64,000 bases of DNA from the NCBI RefSeq assembly GCF_018143015.1, contig NC_054750.1, forward strand, positions 6,679,501 through 6,743,500, given 5' to 3'. Below are positions 11,801 to 23,198 of this stretch, piece after piece. The notes beneath the pieces are model-generated. The model was not told the DNA's origin, searched no databases, and worked only from the letters and a program-made list of their open reading frames with translations. This DNA comes from Lytechinus variegatus (taxonomy: Eukaryota; Echinodermata; Echinoidea; Temnopleuroida; Toxopneustidae). A program made the position numbers and the translations under genes. Within the stretch, counting starts at the first letter, position 1. Every line of letters starts with the position of its first letter.

Positions 11801-14800
11801 TGGATTCCTCCAAGGGACATCTAATACCTCGGAGAATTTCGGGCTCCCTGGACTTGCTTGCGCGTCCGGTGCCCGTGTGCTACCATGGTCTTGTGGTATT
11901 AGGCTGTCCTTTAATGGAATGGGGATGGTGGAGGTGGGGATCTGTGATCGGATCGGGGATTCCCCATCTCCTCCGATCCCTGTCCATTTCCCTCCTCCTC
12001 GAAGGCTACAGCCCTAAGTTGTCTGTTCTGAGCAGGCGATCTCCCTCTGGGGCAGGCCCTACTAAAATGGCCTTCTTCCCCACAGTTGAAGCAGCCTGTG
12101 AAGTTTCGCTGCCGATCGGTTGGTGGAAGGACCGAAGATGACCTTCTGCCTCCCTCTGTCCGATCCGGCGTTCTACTAGAGGGATACCTCGGCCTGTCTG
12201 ATGTGCCCAGAGCCCAACCAGAGGTATACTTTGGTCTGTCAGGTGTGACAGGGGCACGGCCGGAGGAGTAACCCGGCTGGCCTCTTGACACCGACAAAAA
12301 TTCTTTAGTACTCCTAGACAGATCAGTGATTGCAACAACCATCGAATCCATCTTGGAGGCCCACATTACATTCTGAGCCTCCAGAGCACTGATTCTAGCC
12401 TCAAGGCTAGAAGTTCCTTTGGTGGCAGCTTCCGGAGGAGACGACTCCTGTACCCTGAGGTCATCCATATCTTCTCCTACAGAGAGCTGCCTTACCTCGT
12501 TCCTCAGCCTAGGGCCATGCTTATGCATGGTCTTCTGGGTAAACTGAAACCATTTGTACTTGGTCATGGCTTCATCTAATGTCCCAGGCCGAGAAGTCAG
12601 GACATGATGCCCTGCATCTTTGTCTTGGGCACCTTGGCAGAACCTTGCCACGACAAGTTCTTGGACGAACTTGTCAGGTAGGCCTACGAAGGCCTGACCT
12701 GCAAGGGTCATAAGCCTATCTGCCCACTTGATGATGTCTTCATCCGAGCGTTGAAAAGCCGATTGGAATTGCATCCGAATAACTTCCGGCTCCTCCTGGA
12801 GAGCAAACCGCTTCTCCAACTTGGTAACCAAGTCAGGGAAGGCGATATTTGGATTGCCCTCCTGGATAAGGGCCATGAACTTACTGGCTTCGGCCTCCAA
12901 CGCCAGACACAGCTGATATTTCTTGTCTGCATCAGACATGCCATGTCTTTCGGAATAAAGTTGAAACTTTGAATAGAAGGCCGCCCAACTTCCCTTGCCG
13001 TCGAACGAAATAGTCTTCGGCAAAGAGGTTGGTCTAGAAGGGGGCCTTCTGTCATCATAGTCCGGTACCACAGGTCTTGATGCCGAAGTAAGTCTGGTGA
13101 CGCGGGGCGGCTGATTTCTTGTTGGCAGCCCCAAGTATCCCGGACTTACTGATGGCCTTGTGGTGTTTCCATGTTCATTGAACACTGAGCCTCCATGTCC
13201 ATCTCCTTGGGGTCCAGCGCCTTGATACACAGGGTTACTACCCCCATGTTGCAAGTCACATGGTCCTTGGGGAGAGGTTTGCGGGGCCACAGTGTTAGGA
13301 TAGTGTGGCGGATATCTGCCTCCAGCCCATGGCGGGCAATACCCACCGAAGGCAGCAGCAGGGTTGCAGTATGGAGGAGCTGATTGTCCAATTCCTCCGA
13401 ATGGCATCATCTGCATCATCCTAAACATCACGCCATACATTTCCTCGTACTGCGCTTGAGTAAAGTGTGGAACGGCCTGTGGGTAGTTATGTGGAGGTGT
13501 CTGGGTAGTTTGGTTTAACATTGCTGGTCGGCCACCCTGAGTACTGGGAGCCTGACCATGCAAATCTACTTGGGCATGAGGACCACACTGGAACTGGGGT
13601 CCTGGTGGGGTAACTTGTTGGGGACCTCGTGGTGGGAACAGGCCATCGTTCCATCCTGAATACCCAAATTGATTAGCCCAGAGGGACTTAGCCCTATCTT
13701 CTGGAGAGGCCGAGGGCTGCTGAGTAGAAGCGCCACCTGGCCTCCCCCCTGTGAAAAATGAGGAGGCCTCCCCGGCCTGTGTCTGAGAAGACTGGCCTAC
13801 AGCACCCTGTATGCTATGTGCACGGGTGTGCTGTGTCCGAGCCTCAAACACCTGGCTTACGGGGGGCTCCTTAGATGGTATAAGTGGACCGCTCGTATAA
13901 GGCTCATCTCCTTCGGAGCGCACTTCTCTGCGGTCCACATTACGAGCCGTTGTTGTTGGCTCATAATCAAAGGCGTAAACTAACAGTTCTGCCTTCGGTA
14001 CATGAGGTATCGACAAGAATGTCTCTGGAGTAAGGTCGGCCGCCTCCCTTGCGTGTAGAATGCGGTTGGCGGTGGCCATACCCACTCCAGGCAAAGTCAT
14101 CAATTCCTCAGACGAACAAAAGTTGATTTTGATTCTTGAAATGTTGCTCGCCATCTTGATGTAAGGAAATAATATTAATCGGTAACAAAAAAGAATCCCA
14201 ATAGTCAATTGAAAATAAATTTGGGACAAATTAAATTCCCAAATTGAACTGTAATTAACCAAAAATTATCCTACAGACTAGTTTGTCTTGCGGATAAAAT
14301 CAAAATAAATATGGGACAAAATTAACTTTTTAAATAAAAATATGAAAGAGAAATTAACAGAACTAACGTCAGAATATCCTGACCTGAGAATGTAATCAAA
14401 TTAAAATCCAAAGGCTGCCTTGCCTAAGAAAAAAAAAAAATTCCTGTATGATTCAATTCTTAGGAGAGAAAAAGGAAAAAAATCAAACAATTGAACGCTC
14501 ACTTGTTCAAAAAATGTAAAATGTAGAAATAATTTCAATTAATTTCTTATTCAATTACGTAAGTATATTTTTACTATTATATTTTTTTTTCTTTTTTTGA
14601 ACAAAAATTAATATTCACAAGTACACTTGGAATAATGAATAGTTCTATATACAATTTATTTAATTAAACACTTAATATAATATATAATTTATTAATTTGA
14701 ATGTCAGCAGCACAGCTCACAGCATTCACTCAACAGCAGCAGCGGCAACAATCCAAAAGCACAGCAACAACAGCAGCAACAAAATAATTAATACAACGGC

Positions 14801-17800
14801 AGCAGCAATTAACAACAACTCTTCAACACAACAGCAGCAGCAACAAGAAAATAATTATTACAAGACTGAATTTCCTGATCTCCTGAGACGTGACCAAAAA
14901 AAATAATAACTTCCTAACAATTTAACAACAGCAGCAGCAGCAGCAGATTTCTGGTGTTTTCTCCAAAAACACCCAGAAATATAATTACAGAAAAAAAAAT
15001 AATAATACGAACAGCAGCAGCAGCAGCGCGGCGGTCAAAGGAGAAAAGCAAATTCAGGCTTGTACTAAAATAATCAACTCACAACATCAATAATCAACTA
15101 TCTATTCACACCACATACGTTACACAGCTCAATTCACTCACGTCGCAAATTCACAACCCAATTAGTACAGTCAAACTCAATCAAAAATTCATCAAAGTCA
15201 ATCACACTCGGTGGCCCGGAAAAAAAAATATCCTAACGAGGGAAGATTTAAATATATGGTTGAACAAAATAAATGGATATTAACCCTAAATAGTACAACG
15301 AATATTGTTTGTAACCGAAACAATCCGATTGGCTCCTGTCAAGCTGGCCGCTGAATTCCTTCAGGGCTAGAACGGCAGTGCCGATCGGTAAAAAAATAAA
15401 GTAAATTTACGGAACTAAATATCAAACTTTTTCCACCAAAAAATAAAATCTCAAACTGAAATAATATGTTACTTGTTGTGTTATTTAATATTTTGGATGA
15501 AACAGAGTTAAACAGCTCAAATTACTCAAAAATCTAAAATTTTCAAGATGGCGGCGGCTTTTTTATATTCGGCCACAGCCAGCGCAGATTCTGCTATCGG
15601 CGCCGGCTATGGCGAAGTACAGAAAATGTTTTGCCGAAAATAAATTAAAAATACTTTTATCCTCGTCGCCAATATTGTGGAGGGGCCGAAACACTTACAG
15701 TCATACACACTCACTAGCTCACATACACTTCACACAGGGAAAAAGTCTTACCTTATTCACTTGTATGTTGAACCCTCTCGCTCGATCACGACACGTCTGT
15801 GCTGTGCGGGGGTTGAGTATGGAGTGATCTGCTTGAGTGGCGTGAGTATGTAGCTAGAGTCCCGATATGTGTAGTGTATTGTGTACTGCATTGGTGATGG
15901 GTGCAAATATTCCCGCCGGTCCGGTGATCGTGTGACGTTGTCTATTGTCTGCTTAATTACTCCTAATGCCCTAACACTATAGCAAGCTAACGAATCTTAT
16001 TCTTTATCATAAATTTCAGAATCACCCCGCTTATAGCGTATCATAAAAGATGGGCAATACGAAAGACGGTCCTTGGAAAGACCATTTCGTGCAATCGGCC
16101 CCAGGTTATGAACTTATGATATATATGGTGGTAATATTCAGTCGTCACTCATTTTAATTGTTTGGAATATTATTAGGATTTTATACTAGTTTTTTTATTA
16201 CCAAAATAAATCTAGATTTGAATTCCTTAAAAAAGTTTTGCCTGAAGTGAAAGGAAAATTAAGTAGCCCACTTAAGAAAAAACAACATTTGGCCTGTTCA
16301 TTCAATCCAAACAAGGTTGTGACATAACCTTTCCTGGTAGTCCCTGCTAGAAATCAAGTTGACAATATATTTAATGTTTGGACATTTTTTGTGTGTGTTT
16401 ATTTTCTCTTGATTTATTGAATGAATGTGTGATTTTTTTGTTGTTAATTTCTTCTAGTAGTTATTCATCAGATATACCTTGCAGTCCTTGCCTCAAAGCC
16501 AAGTTAATTTGTATGAATTACATTTTAAATAAAAAAACTAAAAGGTTTGTTGGTTTCACCTCTGATATTTTCAAGAAAATTCAAGCAAAATATGTTCTCA
16601 CATCTGTCTGCAAGAGACAAGAATATCCTAAAAAGTTGTGTTTTTTTAAGCTATATAGATCTTGTGAATGAAAAATCCCATTTCTAATGATAGAAAGACG
16701 ATATAAATCAATGTGACTAATATATTTTTTTACAATAGAGAATTTTTCATGTTACCTAAACTCAACAGACTAGGTGGTTGCAGACTGCTAGTGGTCATGC
16801 CCTATAGATTTTTTTACCTTTCTGTGATCCAGCTTTTTATTCCCCTTTTGTAAAAAAAAAACTTCATTTCCATTAATTTGTTCCTAAGATTTTAATTGGA
16901 TTCACTTTATTTTTAAATATCTGTGCTCTATAGTCTATAACACAAAACCTAAGAAGTGTTATAGTAACTTTGCCATCCAATGGTAACTTCCATGAAATTC
17001 TTGATTTTGATTGGCTTTTGATCATTACTACCATGGTAGTTACCATTAGATGACAAAGTTAGTATTTTCTGCAATTGGCCCCCAGTACCCATATTATTTG
17101 AAATCGCTTTGAATAGTCATTGGCATATACCACTCATCCAATGAACAAGGTTATGATATAACCTTGTTCTCAGATATATCTCCATGTGTGGCAAAATAAG
17201 GGTGGCAATGTTTGGCTTATTTTCCCTTTTCCTTTGGGGCAAATGCTTGATTTTTTTACACTGACAGTTTTCATTACACCTATTATTCATACAACTTGGC
17301 TCTTATTTAAATTTGATTCTTTAAATCATTTTTTTCTTAATCAAAAATAGACATCAAAAAATGAAAATTTTCTTGCCATATTACTTTCCACCAATAGAGG
17401 GCGTACACAAAAATATGCCCAAAATTCAAGTTTTTGAGCGCTCTGGTGAATACAAAAATTATTCCCAAGTTACTAATGAAAAATAAATTGCAACTGTATG
17501 GAAATTAGTAATTTTGGTCACAAAATGATATTTTAATGATTTTTTAAAGTGTGTGCTCTGTACAACATTGGCATACCATAGTCCTACCTGCAGATTCCCC
17601 ACAGGCAGGGTGGTAGCAGTGAACAAGTGGCATATACCAAGTTTTTGCTACTACTGTTGCAGTTGCTGTATATTCATTGTCTGGTTTTGTTCATTTATCT
17701 TGCAGATCTATAGAGGACAGATACAAGTCTATTGCCGAGGTTGCCAAGACCAGGTCTATCCTTTCGTTAGGGCTATCCTGTTTCAAGATCCAAGATGAGG

Positions 17801-20800
17801 AGGACCATAATGGTCCAGCTGACCAGACAGCAGCGGGACCAGGACCGGGTCCGAAATTCCTGGCCCAGACCTTCAACATCCTGACATTGTGTAATGAGGA
17901 TTACATGGTAGAGCCTGGGGCTCTGCAGTTCTTGGTGGGACATGGATTTGATTTCAATAAGCAGTATTCCTGTGGTGTACCGTACTGCAGGGGACCTGAT
18001 AAGGTAAGCCATCAACATTTTAAAAGTATTTTAGAAAGTTTAACATTCTTTTCCATAAGTGATGGAGGAGGTGGAGGCATATAGAGGGAGGGAGGCATTG
18101 AAGAATTAGCCCTTTTCACATCAAGTCGATCTTTTCATTGAACTTTCTTCAAAATTAGGGTATAGTTATAGTGTCACAAAAGGACTTGTCGGATGCTTTA
18201 TGTGACAAGTCTGTTTTTACCATAGTAACAATTTATTTTATTTCATATATGTATAATTATTTTGTAGAACAATTTTGATATTTGCCTATTTTGTTCCAAT
18301 TTGTATATTTTTTAAATGTCTGTATATAAACCATTTGTAAACTGAATGTAATTCAGCCTTTGGCTGCTATTTTCAGTGAATATTGAAATAAATAAACCAT
18401 TCAATCAACACATTGACGGGTGTAAGTAATAAAACATAATTTGTTATAACAACAAATTTGGAATAGCAATTCAAAGCTACTGATCATTCAATTTGATTGG
18501 TGGACACTGTTGCAGACGATTATGGAACATGACCAAGATGATAAAAAAAAATAAATTGTTATCCACAAAATTTAGTTCTTACAGTAATATAATAGTTCAG
18601 AATTTGATTGGTGGAGTGATTTATTTGGAGAGTAATTACTTTCAATGTATCATATTCTCAATGTTTTTCTTTTTCTTTTTTTTATTCTTCCTGTTCTCTA
18701 TTTCCATCAGTTGTTGGGTTTTATTTTGTTTATATTATTTTGTGGGGACGTCGTGGTCTAGTGGTTCTGACACTCACCATTCAAACAGAGGGTTGTAGGT
18801 TCAAATCCTAGCCATGGTGTGTTTTCCTTCAGGAAGTACAATATAATTGATGCATTGTGCTGCACTCAAACCAGGTGAGATGAATGGGTACAAGCACCTT
18901 TAGCAGCTGGAGCTATAGCCAGGGTAACATATAATGCGCCATTGAATAAGCAACTAGCATCATATTTTTATTAGATGGTTGGTATTTGGTGTATCATTTT
19001 ATAAAGATTTATTTTGTATTATTGTTCTGTTTTCCCATCAATACCAGAAGGAGGATAAATCGTGGCCTTCTCTCCGGCTTCTTTTCAACCACATCTTGGC
19101 TTCCAGGAAGCCCCTGACCCTTCACAATGGTCTAGTAGACCTAGTGTTTCTCTATCAGAACCTCTACACTGATCTTCCAGCCTCAAGTGCCCAGTTTGTT
19201 GCAGATCTTTACGAGATGTACTCTGGCGGAATCATTGACACCAAGTATGTGGCAGAGTACGAAGCAAGGATGCCTGCATCGTATTTGGAATACGTCTTCA
19301 GGAAGAGGTATTAACTGCTTTTCATAGTCTTTTCAGGAAGAGGTATTAACTGCTTTTCATAGTCTTTGATTTCATAAAAGTGATTAAGCTATCTTGAAAT
19401 TTCAGACCATGACATTACAGCAGATGATTTTATGCATATTGTTTTTTTTTTCAATCTGACAATTGAATTAGTTTTAATCTTGAATCTTGAAAATAGTATT
19501 TATACTGATTTTATCCAGATACAAAAAAATGGCAATCTTTGACACCATGATTATCATTCCGCAGTGATTGTGGTAGTGCCTTGAATTTCAGCTTTGTCCG
19601 CAAGGCATATTTTTTTAATACCGGGGGGGGGGTCTTCTTTTTATTTGGCAAGTATGGTTTGAAATATCCCCAAATCAATGAAGAACAAAAATGACTAGTA
19701 TGTCATTTATATTATTCACGTTTGTTTTCATAGGGGGCCTATATATAAAGTAAAATCAATTGAACATGTCTTGGCCTTAAAGCAAGCAAAAAGCCTGAGC
19801 TCAAGCAAATGTTTACTATGCTTAATTTTCTGTTTTTGCTCACATTGATGCAATGCAAACACAAAGGAATATGTGCTCTCTATTTTGGCTTACAAAGGTT
19901 TTTCTGGTCCAAGTGGCCAATGGACACAACATATATGTGTAAAAGACAAGCAGACAAGCCAAATTTTGGAGGTGGCTCTATCTGTTTTCATCCGCATGAA
20001 ACACTTAGGCAATGAGTACACAATGGATGCATAGTGTTTTCTAATGGATGGCAATATTTTTAACGTTTTGCATCCGTAAGTGCATTGGGACCAGGCCTCT
20101 ACATGTGTGTAGTGATTCAACCAAAGAGCTAGCAAAATGTTGAGAAAAATTGTTACCTTTTGTGTATTTGGCCCGTCATCTGTGAGACAAGGAAGGTGTG
20201 ATTTAATGAAAGCAATTTTCATCCTCATGGCATTTTTAGACACATAAAGATTGTTACATGTAAATCGTTTTGTCTTCGTTTTAGCCAAAGAGACAATGCC
20301 ATAAGAAAGTTGAAGGGACTCTCCCATGCCTCTGTAGTCTTCTGCCAATACTCTTCCGATATGAATGCTGTAGAATACCAGAGTTACCTACTACCTACAG
20401 ACTTTGAGGAGAGGCAAAACAAAGGAACTTCTGGAAACAAGACTACTGATGTTTGCGAAATCTATGCGGTATGTGGTTGATATATCATAATTTTATTTGT
20501 TTCCAGGAGATTTTTATGCTTTACAGCAAACGGCAACAATGAAAAAGAATCAGGATTAAGAGAACAAAATCACATTGCCAACCAAATATTAGGGCCAAAT
20601 TAATTTGGTAGGATATCATAAAGAATTAAGTGTACAACATTTAAGCAATTTTCCATTTGGTGTCCTCTGAGACCAAACACTAGTTTGATTATGATTTTTT
20701 TCAATTTGTTGAAGCAATAATAGAATGTATACTGTATTTTATTCTTAATGGTTTAAAGTGAATTATAAACTTTAATTGTTGTGTTGATAAAAGCTTAATT

Positions 20801-21615
20801 TCTCTCCTACCTATTTATTGTTGCTCTCACCAGTATGATAATTTTGTTATATATTTATTAATCAGGCCCATGGATGTTGCGCCAAGGGGATCCACTGTCC
20901 AAAGTCTCATGATCCTAATGCAATCTTAGATTCCGAAGAGATCATCATCGAAGAAAAGCGTAAGCGCAAGAGGAGAAGGAGAAATCGCAAGAATCGTAAC
21001 CAGGAAACGGACGTCCAGGATGGAGAGACTGATGAGAAAAAGATGAAAGATGGAGATGGTGAGGGAGAGGAGAGACAGAAAGAGGAAAGCATGGATGTAG
21101 GTAGTACTGCGCCTGAAGCAAGTACAGGAGTTAGTGAGGAAACTGTCCCAGTGGTGAATGGTGATAATCATGCACTTGGCAAGGAAAATGGCACTGATGC
21201 TCCAACTGAGTTGAACCCTCTAACAGATGGTGTCAGTGGATCGAATCAGACCAAACCAACATCTCTAGCACCAAAGAAATCAGGAAGCCACCGTGCCGGC
21301 TTTGACGCCTTCATGACTGGCTTTGCTACTGCGGCTTTCATTGCCAGATTTGGATCAGCGAAGACTCCAGAGGGCGACGGACATGTGCAGAGTTCGGCTG
21401 CCAGACCGATACAAGGTGGACAATTCACCAGTCGTGTAGGACAGTTGGACCAGCCAAAATCCTGCGTTGACCGGTACGGCATTGGGCATTTGACCAATAA
21501 GTTGTACTTGAGTGGTAAGGACTATCCTCTAGCTGTGGCCAAGAGTTCCTTCACCAAGACTTCCTTGTTGCATAAGGATAAGATGGACATGATCATAAAG
21601 CTGATGGCTAGATGA
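8869..21615 (+). CDS. TOE1: TOE1, DEDD-family 3' exonuclease (target of EGR1)
   Basis: Nuclear (Cajal body) deadenylase-type exonuclease that trims 3' tails of snRNA precursors. Coding exons: 8869-9017, 17706-18003, 19048-19307, 20285-20468, 20866-21615; 1641 nt, 546 residues; all junctions GT/AG with matching phases. Seen: [11 protein letters not shown] with the first acidic pair Asp35/Glu37; [33 protein letters not shown] with Asp180; DTKY (Asp213); a CCCH zinc finger C293-x8-C302-x5-C308-x3-H312; a basic nuclear-localisation tract near 327-340; and the conserved C-terminal blocks [12 protein letters not shown] and [16 protein letters not shown]. Human TOE1 is 510 residues. I chose ATG 8869 because it begins right before the conserved VPIIDV block; an earlier TTG-initiated reading has no support. 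Intron 1 (9018-17705) is swollen by an LTR element. Confidence 0.95.
9486..9794 (-). repeat. LTR, 3' copy of the retrotransposon
   Basis: A 309-bp direct repeat of 15673-15980. It begins TATTGTGG and ends CACTAT, with short imperfect inverted ends. The purine tract next to its inner edge marks it as the downstream LTR of the minus-strand element. Confidence 0.93.
9795..9812 (-). other. Polypurine tract of the LTR element
   Basis: Directly inside the left LTR. On the element strand it reads GGGTGGGGGGAAGT, a purine run of the kind that primes plus-strand synthesis. Its place fixes the orientation of the element. Confidence 0.7.
10721..11020 (-). CDS. Integrase zinc-finger piece of the LTR element
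   Basis: The stretch [20 protein letters not shown] followed by HAGI resembles the H2C2 N-terminal finger of Gypsy-type integrases. Only this piece is recognisable; the catalytic core is not seen. Confidence 0.6.
   Translation of the reverse strand: MTRLRWQRNRLLTDKKAPAEETLLFLPPEGKFLWTNRELFYLYREGVILMEKDEPDVMIPESLRHCIRLSHDPPSVGHAGICSSQYYRYGMSKDNHICI
11357..11734 (-). CDS. Retropepsin-like protease piece of the LTR element
   Basis: It contains [12 protein letters not shown], in the place of the aspartic protease active-site loop (usually DTGA or DSGA), and [11 protein letters not shown], like the second conserved protease block. It follows gag on the same strand, as expected for a pol start. 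Confidence 0.7.
   Translation of the reverse strand: MSTSTLSVELTVGKEPITSVLDTAAAVTIISDSLFNRLQPRPPILKRVILKGAGRDMTMDGVVVGPINIKLGTQVLSEKIYVAPIADEMLFGVDLLRKHNANISIPNAILTINGEDLPIIQREDS
11911..14262 (-). CDS. gag-like reading frame of the LTR element
   Basis: A long reading frame of the retrotransposon; the likely start codon is at 14154, in a good context. Seen in order: an N-terminal helix-hairpin-helix-like stretch ([15 protein letters not shown]), a long Pro/Gly/Gln-rich region, a capsid-like helical region around the middle ([18 protein letters not shown]), and a C-terminal zinc knuckle [15 protein letters not shown] of CCHC type. Gag packages the element RNA. The N-terminal hairpin motif is unusual for a gag protein. 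Confidence 0.85.
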   Translation of the reverse strand: MVNYSSIWEFNLSQIYFQLTIGILFCYRLILFPYIKMASNISRIKINFCSSEELMTLPGVGMATANRILHAREAADLTPETFLSIPHVPKAELLVYAFDYEPTTTARNVDRREVRSEGDEPYTSGPLIPSKEPPVSQVFEARTQHTRAHSIQGAVGQSSQTQAGEASSFFTGGRPGGASTQQPSASPEDRAKSLWANQFGYSGWNDGLFPPRGPQQVTPPGPQFQCGPHAQVDLHGQAPSTQGGRPAMLNQTTQTPPHNYPQAVPHFTQAQYEEMYGVMFRMMQMMPFGGIGQSAPPYCNPAAAFGGYCPPWAGGRYPPHYPNTVAPQTSPQGPCDLQHGGSNPVYQGAGPQGDGHGGSVFNEHGNTTRPSVSPGYLGLPTRNQPPRVTRLTSASRPVVPDYDDRRPPSRPTSLPKTISFDGKGSWAAFYSKFQLYSERHGMSDADKKYQLCLALEAEASKFMALIQEGNPNIAFPDLVTKLEKRFALQEEPEVIRMQFQSAFQRSDEDIIKWADRLMTLAGQAFVGLPDKFVQELVVARFCQGAQDKDAGHHVLTSRPGTLDEAMTKYKWFQFTQKTMHKHGPRLRNEVRQLSVGEDMDDLRVQESSPPEAATKGTSSLEARISALEAQNVMWASKMDSMVVAITDLSRSTKEFLSVSRGQPGYSSGRAPVTPDRPKYTSGWALGTSDRPRYPSSRTPDRTEGGRRSSSVLPPTDRQRNFTGCFNCGEEGHFSRACPRGRSPAQNRQLRAVAFEEEGNGQGSEEMGNPRSDHRSPPPPSPFH
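14697..15030 (-). repeat. CAG/CAA-type trinucleotide tracts in the LTR element leader
   Basis: Several runs of CAG, CAA and AAT triplets lie between the gag start and the 5' LTR. They can be read open on the plus strand as poly-Gln/Asn-like sequence, which is chance. No promoter signal recognised. Confidence 0.7.
15659..15671 (-). other. Primer-binding site, tRNA-Ser type
   Basis: On the minus strand this reads TGGCGACGAGGAT, one base from the LTR. It is complementary to a tRNA ending ATCCTCGTCG plus CCA, the 3' end typical of animal tRNA-Ser(GCU). Thirteen bases match; the tRNA identity is from memory. Confidence 0.7.
15673..15980 (-). repeat. LTR, 5' copy of the retrotransposon
   Basis: A 308-bp direct repeat of 9486-9794, differing at about four positions. 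The primer-binding site lies next to its inner edge, so it is the upstream LTR of the element. Confidence 0.93.
16965..17063. mobile_element. Small palindromic element in TOE1 intron 1
   Basis: Paired arms TAACTTTGCCATCCAATGG and the inverted CATTAGATGACAAAGTTA enclose about 60 bp with a second pairing around the centre (CCATGGTAG). No coding sequence. Confidence 0.65.
18744..18958 (+). mobile_element. tRNA-headed SINE, type A
   Basis: The A-box-like stretch GTGGTCTAGTGGTTCTGA and B-box-like GGTTCAAATCC are followed by the body shared with 24699 and 3060. In TOE1 intron 2, same strand as the gene. Not a tRNA gene: there is no acceptor-stem pairing after the B box. Confidence 0.8.
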
Positions 21616-22205
21616 GGATTAACATGGTGTTCGATGGACAAAAAAAGAATTAAGATTTGAAAGTACATTCTACCTCTTGGCTTAGTTCTTTTATCCAATT
21701 TTTTAAATACATATTTTCCAAATCTAAAGGTGCTTCACCGTGTGGTACATTCTTAATATTTAAAGGTGGAAATGGCCATGACATTAAATTTTGCCAGGCT
21801 TCTTAAAAATATATTTATGGGGCATTTTCATTTTTGTACAATTGAAGAGTTGCAAAGATCACAAAAATTTCCACACCATGAGTATTTGTCACCACTAGTC
21901 TCGGAAAATACAAACACATATTAAATAAGTCTGTAGATTTGTTAAATGATTATGAACCAGGTAAAATCATTTACCATTATTACTCTTTGGAGAAATAATA
22001 GATTATGCCAGGTGAATTTGATCAAAACAAACGAATAAACAAATCTTGATAATTCACAATGGTTCCATACAAAATTTAAGGTTCACCTTTAAACAAGGTT
22101 TTCCATTCACAACGATTCAAACATATGACCTGTGGAGTTTGTTGCAATTTCTTTGTATAGCAAGGAAAATATAAAATACAATTGTTGAAGTATGATCCAA
22201 TCCTC

Positions 22206-22211
22206 AATAAA
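22206..22211 (+). terminator. Likely TOE1 polyadenylation signal
   Basis: An AATAAA hexamer about 590 bp after the TOE1 stop codon, the first good match downstream. The intervening 3'UTR is plain AT-rich sequence without open frames of note. Use of this site is inferred. Confidence 0.4.
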
Positions 22212-22599
22212 CTAAAAACAGAATTTAAGAGTCACATTCGCGATAAATACATACAGGTTAGCAGTCTGTAGATGATTCAATATAATTATCTTTGAGCTGT
22301 CGGCATGACGTCGATCTTGGAAAGCAAATCGTGGGCTACGACGTCTTCAAGGGGTGGTCGAATTAACTCACTCGCAGTGGGGAGGAAGATTTCCTCCAGT
22401 CATTTATCATGCAGACGGATTTGGTTCCACAAATGGCGGCCTAGTATCACAGGCTTACCAAGGAATGAGACTGTGGAAATGGGAATTACTGTTTCTGTTA
22501 ATTCTTCTTTTACATAAATATTCTATGTTCTTTTTATCTTTCAGTTGAGGAAAAAAAAAAACTACTTCTTGAATCGATTTCTCTCTCAAAAAAAAAATA

Positions 22600-23198
22600 T
22601 TAAAGGGAATCCAACCCAAATAAAAACTTGTTTTTATAAGAAAAAGAAAAATCAGACTAGTTGATAGGTGAAAGTTTGAACAATATTGGACAAACAAGAA
22701 AGTTATGAATTTTTAGAAGTTGTAAATATTGGTAATCACTATATTCATGGAGACTTCAAATTGGCCGCATATGGGATGGCATAGTGATGTAAGGCAAGGA
22801 CTACTCTTCCATGTACTCCAATACATATTATGGCTAAAATGTCATTTTTTCCAAAAGTTTTATTTCAAATTATATTTTTCTTTCATGAGGACATAAAACA
22901 ATATACTACCTGGATTATATTTAGATTACTGCCCCAGGGAAATTGGTACTTAGGAGAAAACCACAAATCCCTGATAATAAAGTACATGGCCTATGGGAAA
23001 GTTGTCCTTGCCCCTTGTCATAATTTACTTACCCTGTTGCCAATTTGAAATCTACATACTATTAGTGATCTCAATTTTAAAGCAGCTATAACTTTCTTAT
23101 TGCTTGTCCGATTTCTTTCAAACTTTCACCATTCTGTTTAATTTATTTTTCTCTTTCCCAACACAACATTTTATGGCCAAGGCTGGATTCCCCTTTAA
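22600..23198. mobile_element. Long-palindrome MITE flanked by TTAA (family T), copy 1
   Basis: Begins TTAAAGGGAATCCA and ends TGGATTCCCCTTTAA. The arms pair through GTGAAAGTTTGA and AAGAAAGTTATGA-like blocks deep inside. About 600 bp. The TTAA ends suggest a piggyBac-type target preference; that is inference. Confidence 0.8.

Larger units (their letters stand above)
9486..15980 (-). mobile_element. LTR retrotransposon, probably Ty3/Gypsy type, incomplete
   Basis: An LTR element in minus orientation inside TOE1 intron 1. Left LTR 9486-9794 and right LTR 15673-15980 are near-identical (about four differences in 308 bp), so the insertion is young. A 5-bp target duplication AGCAA flanks it (9481-9485, 15981-15985). 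A tRNA-type primer site abuts the right LTR and a purine tract (on the element strand) abuts the left LTR. Parts seen: a gag-like reading frame, an aspartic protease piece and an integrase zinc-finger piece. I see no reverse transcriptase or RNase H, so it looks incomplete and unable to move by itself. Family assignment rests on part order and the integrase finger style. Confidence 0.9.
9282..16102. mobile_element. Palindromic MITE split by the LTR retrotransposon
   Basis: The left arm starting at 9282 (GGGGCCGATTGCACGAAA) and the right arm ending at 16102 (TTTCGTGCAATCGGCCCC) are inverted copies that extend about 70 bp inward, including TCTTTCGT and ATCTTTTATGAT blocks. Without the LTR element the MITE is about 320 bp. 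It was therefore present before the retrotransposon arrived. Confidence 0.85.

Noticed and set aside
10721-13391. Many open frames on the plus strand within the LTR element
   Set aside because: Shadows of the minus-strand gag, protease and integrase pieces.
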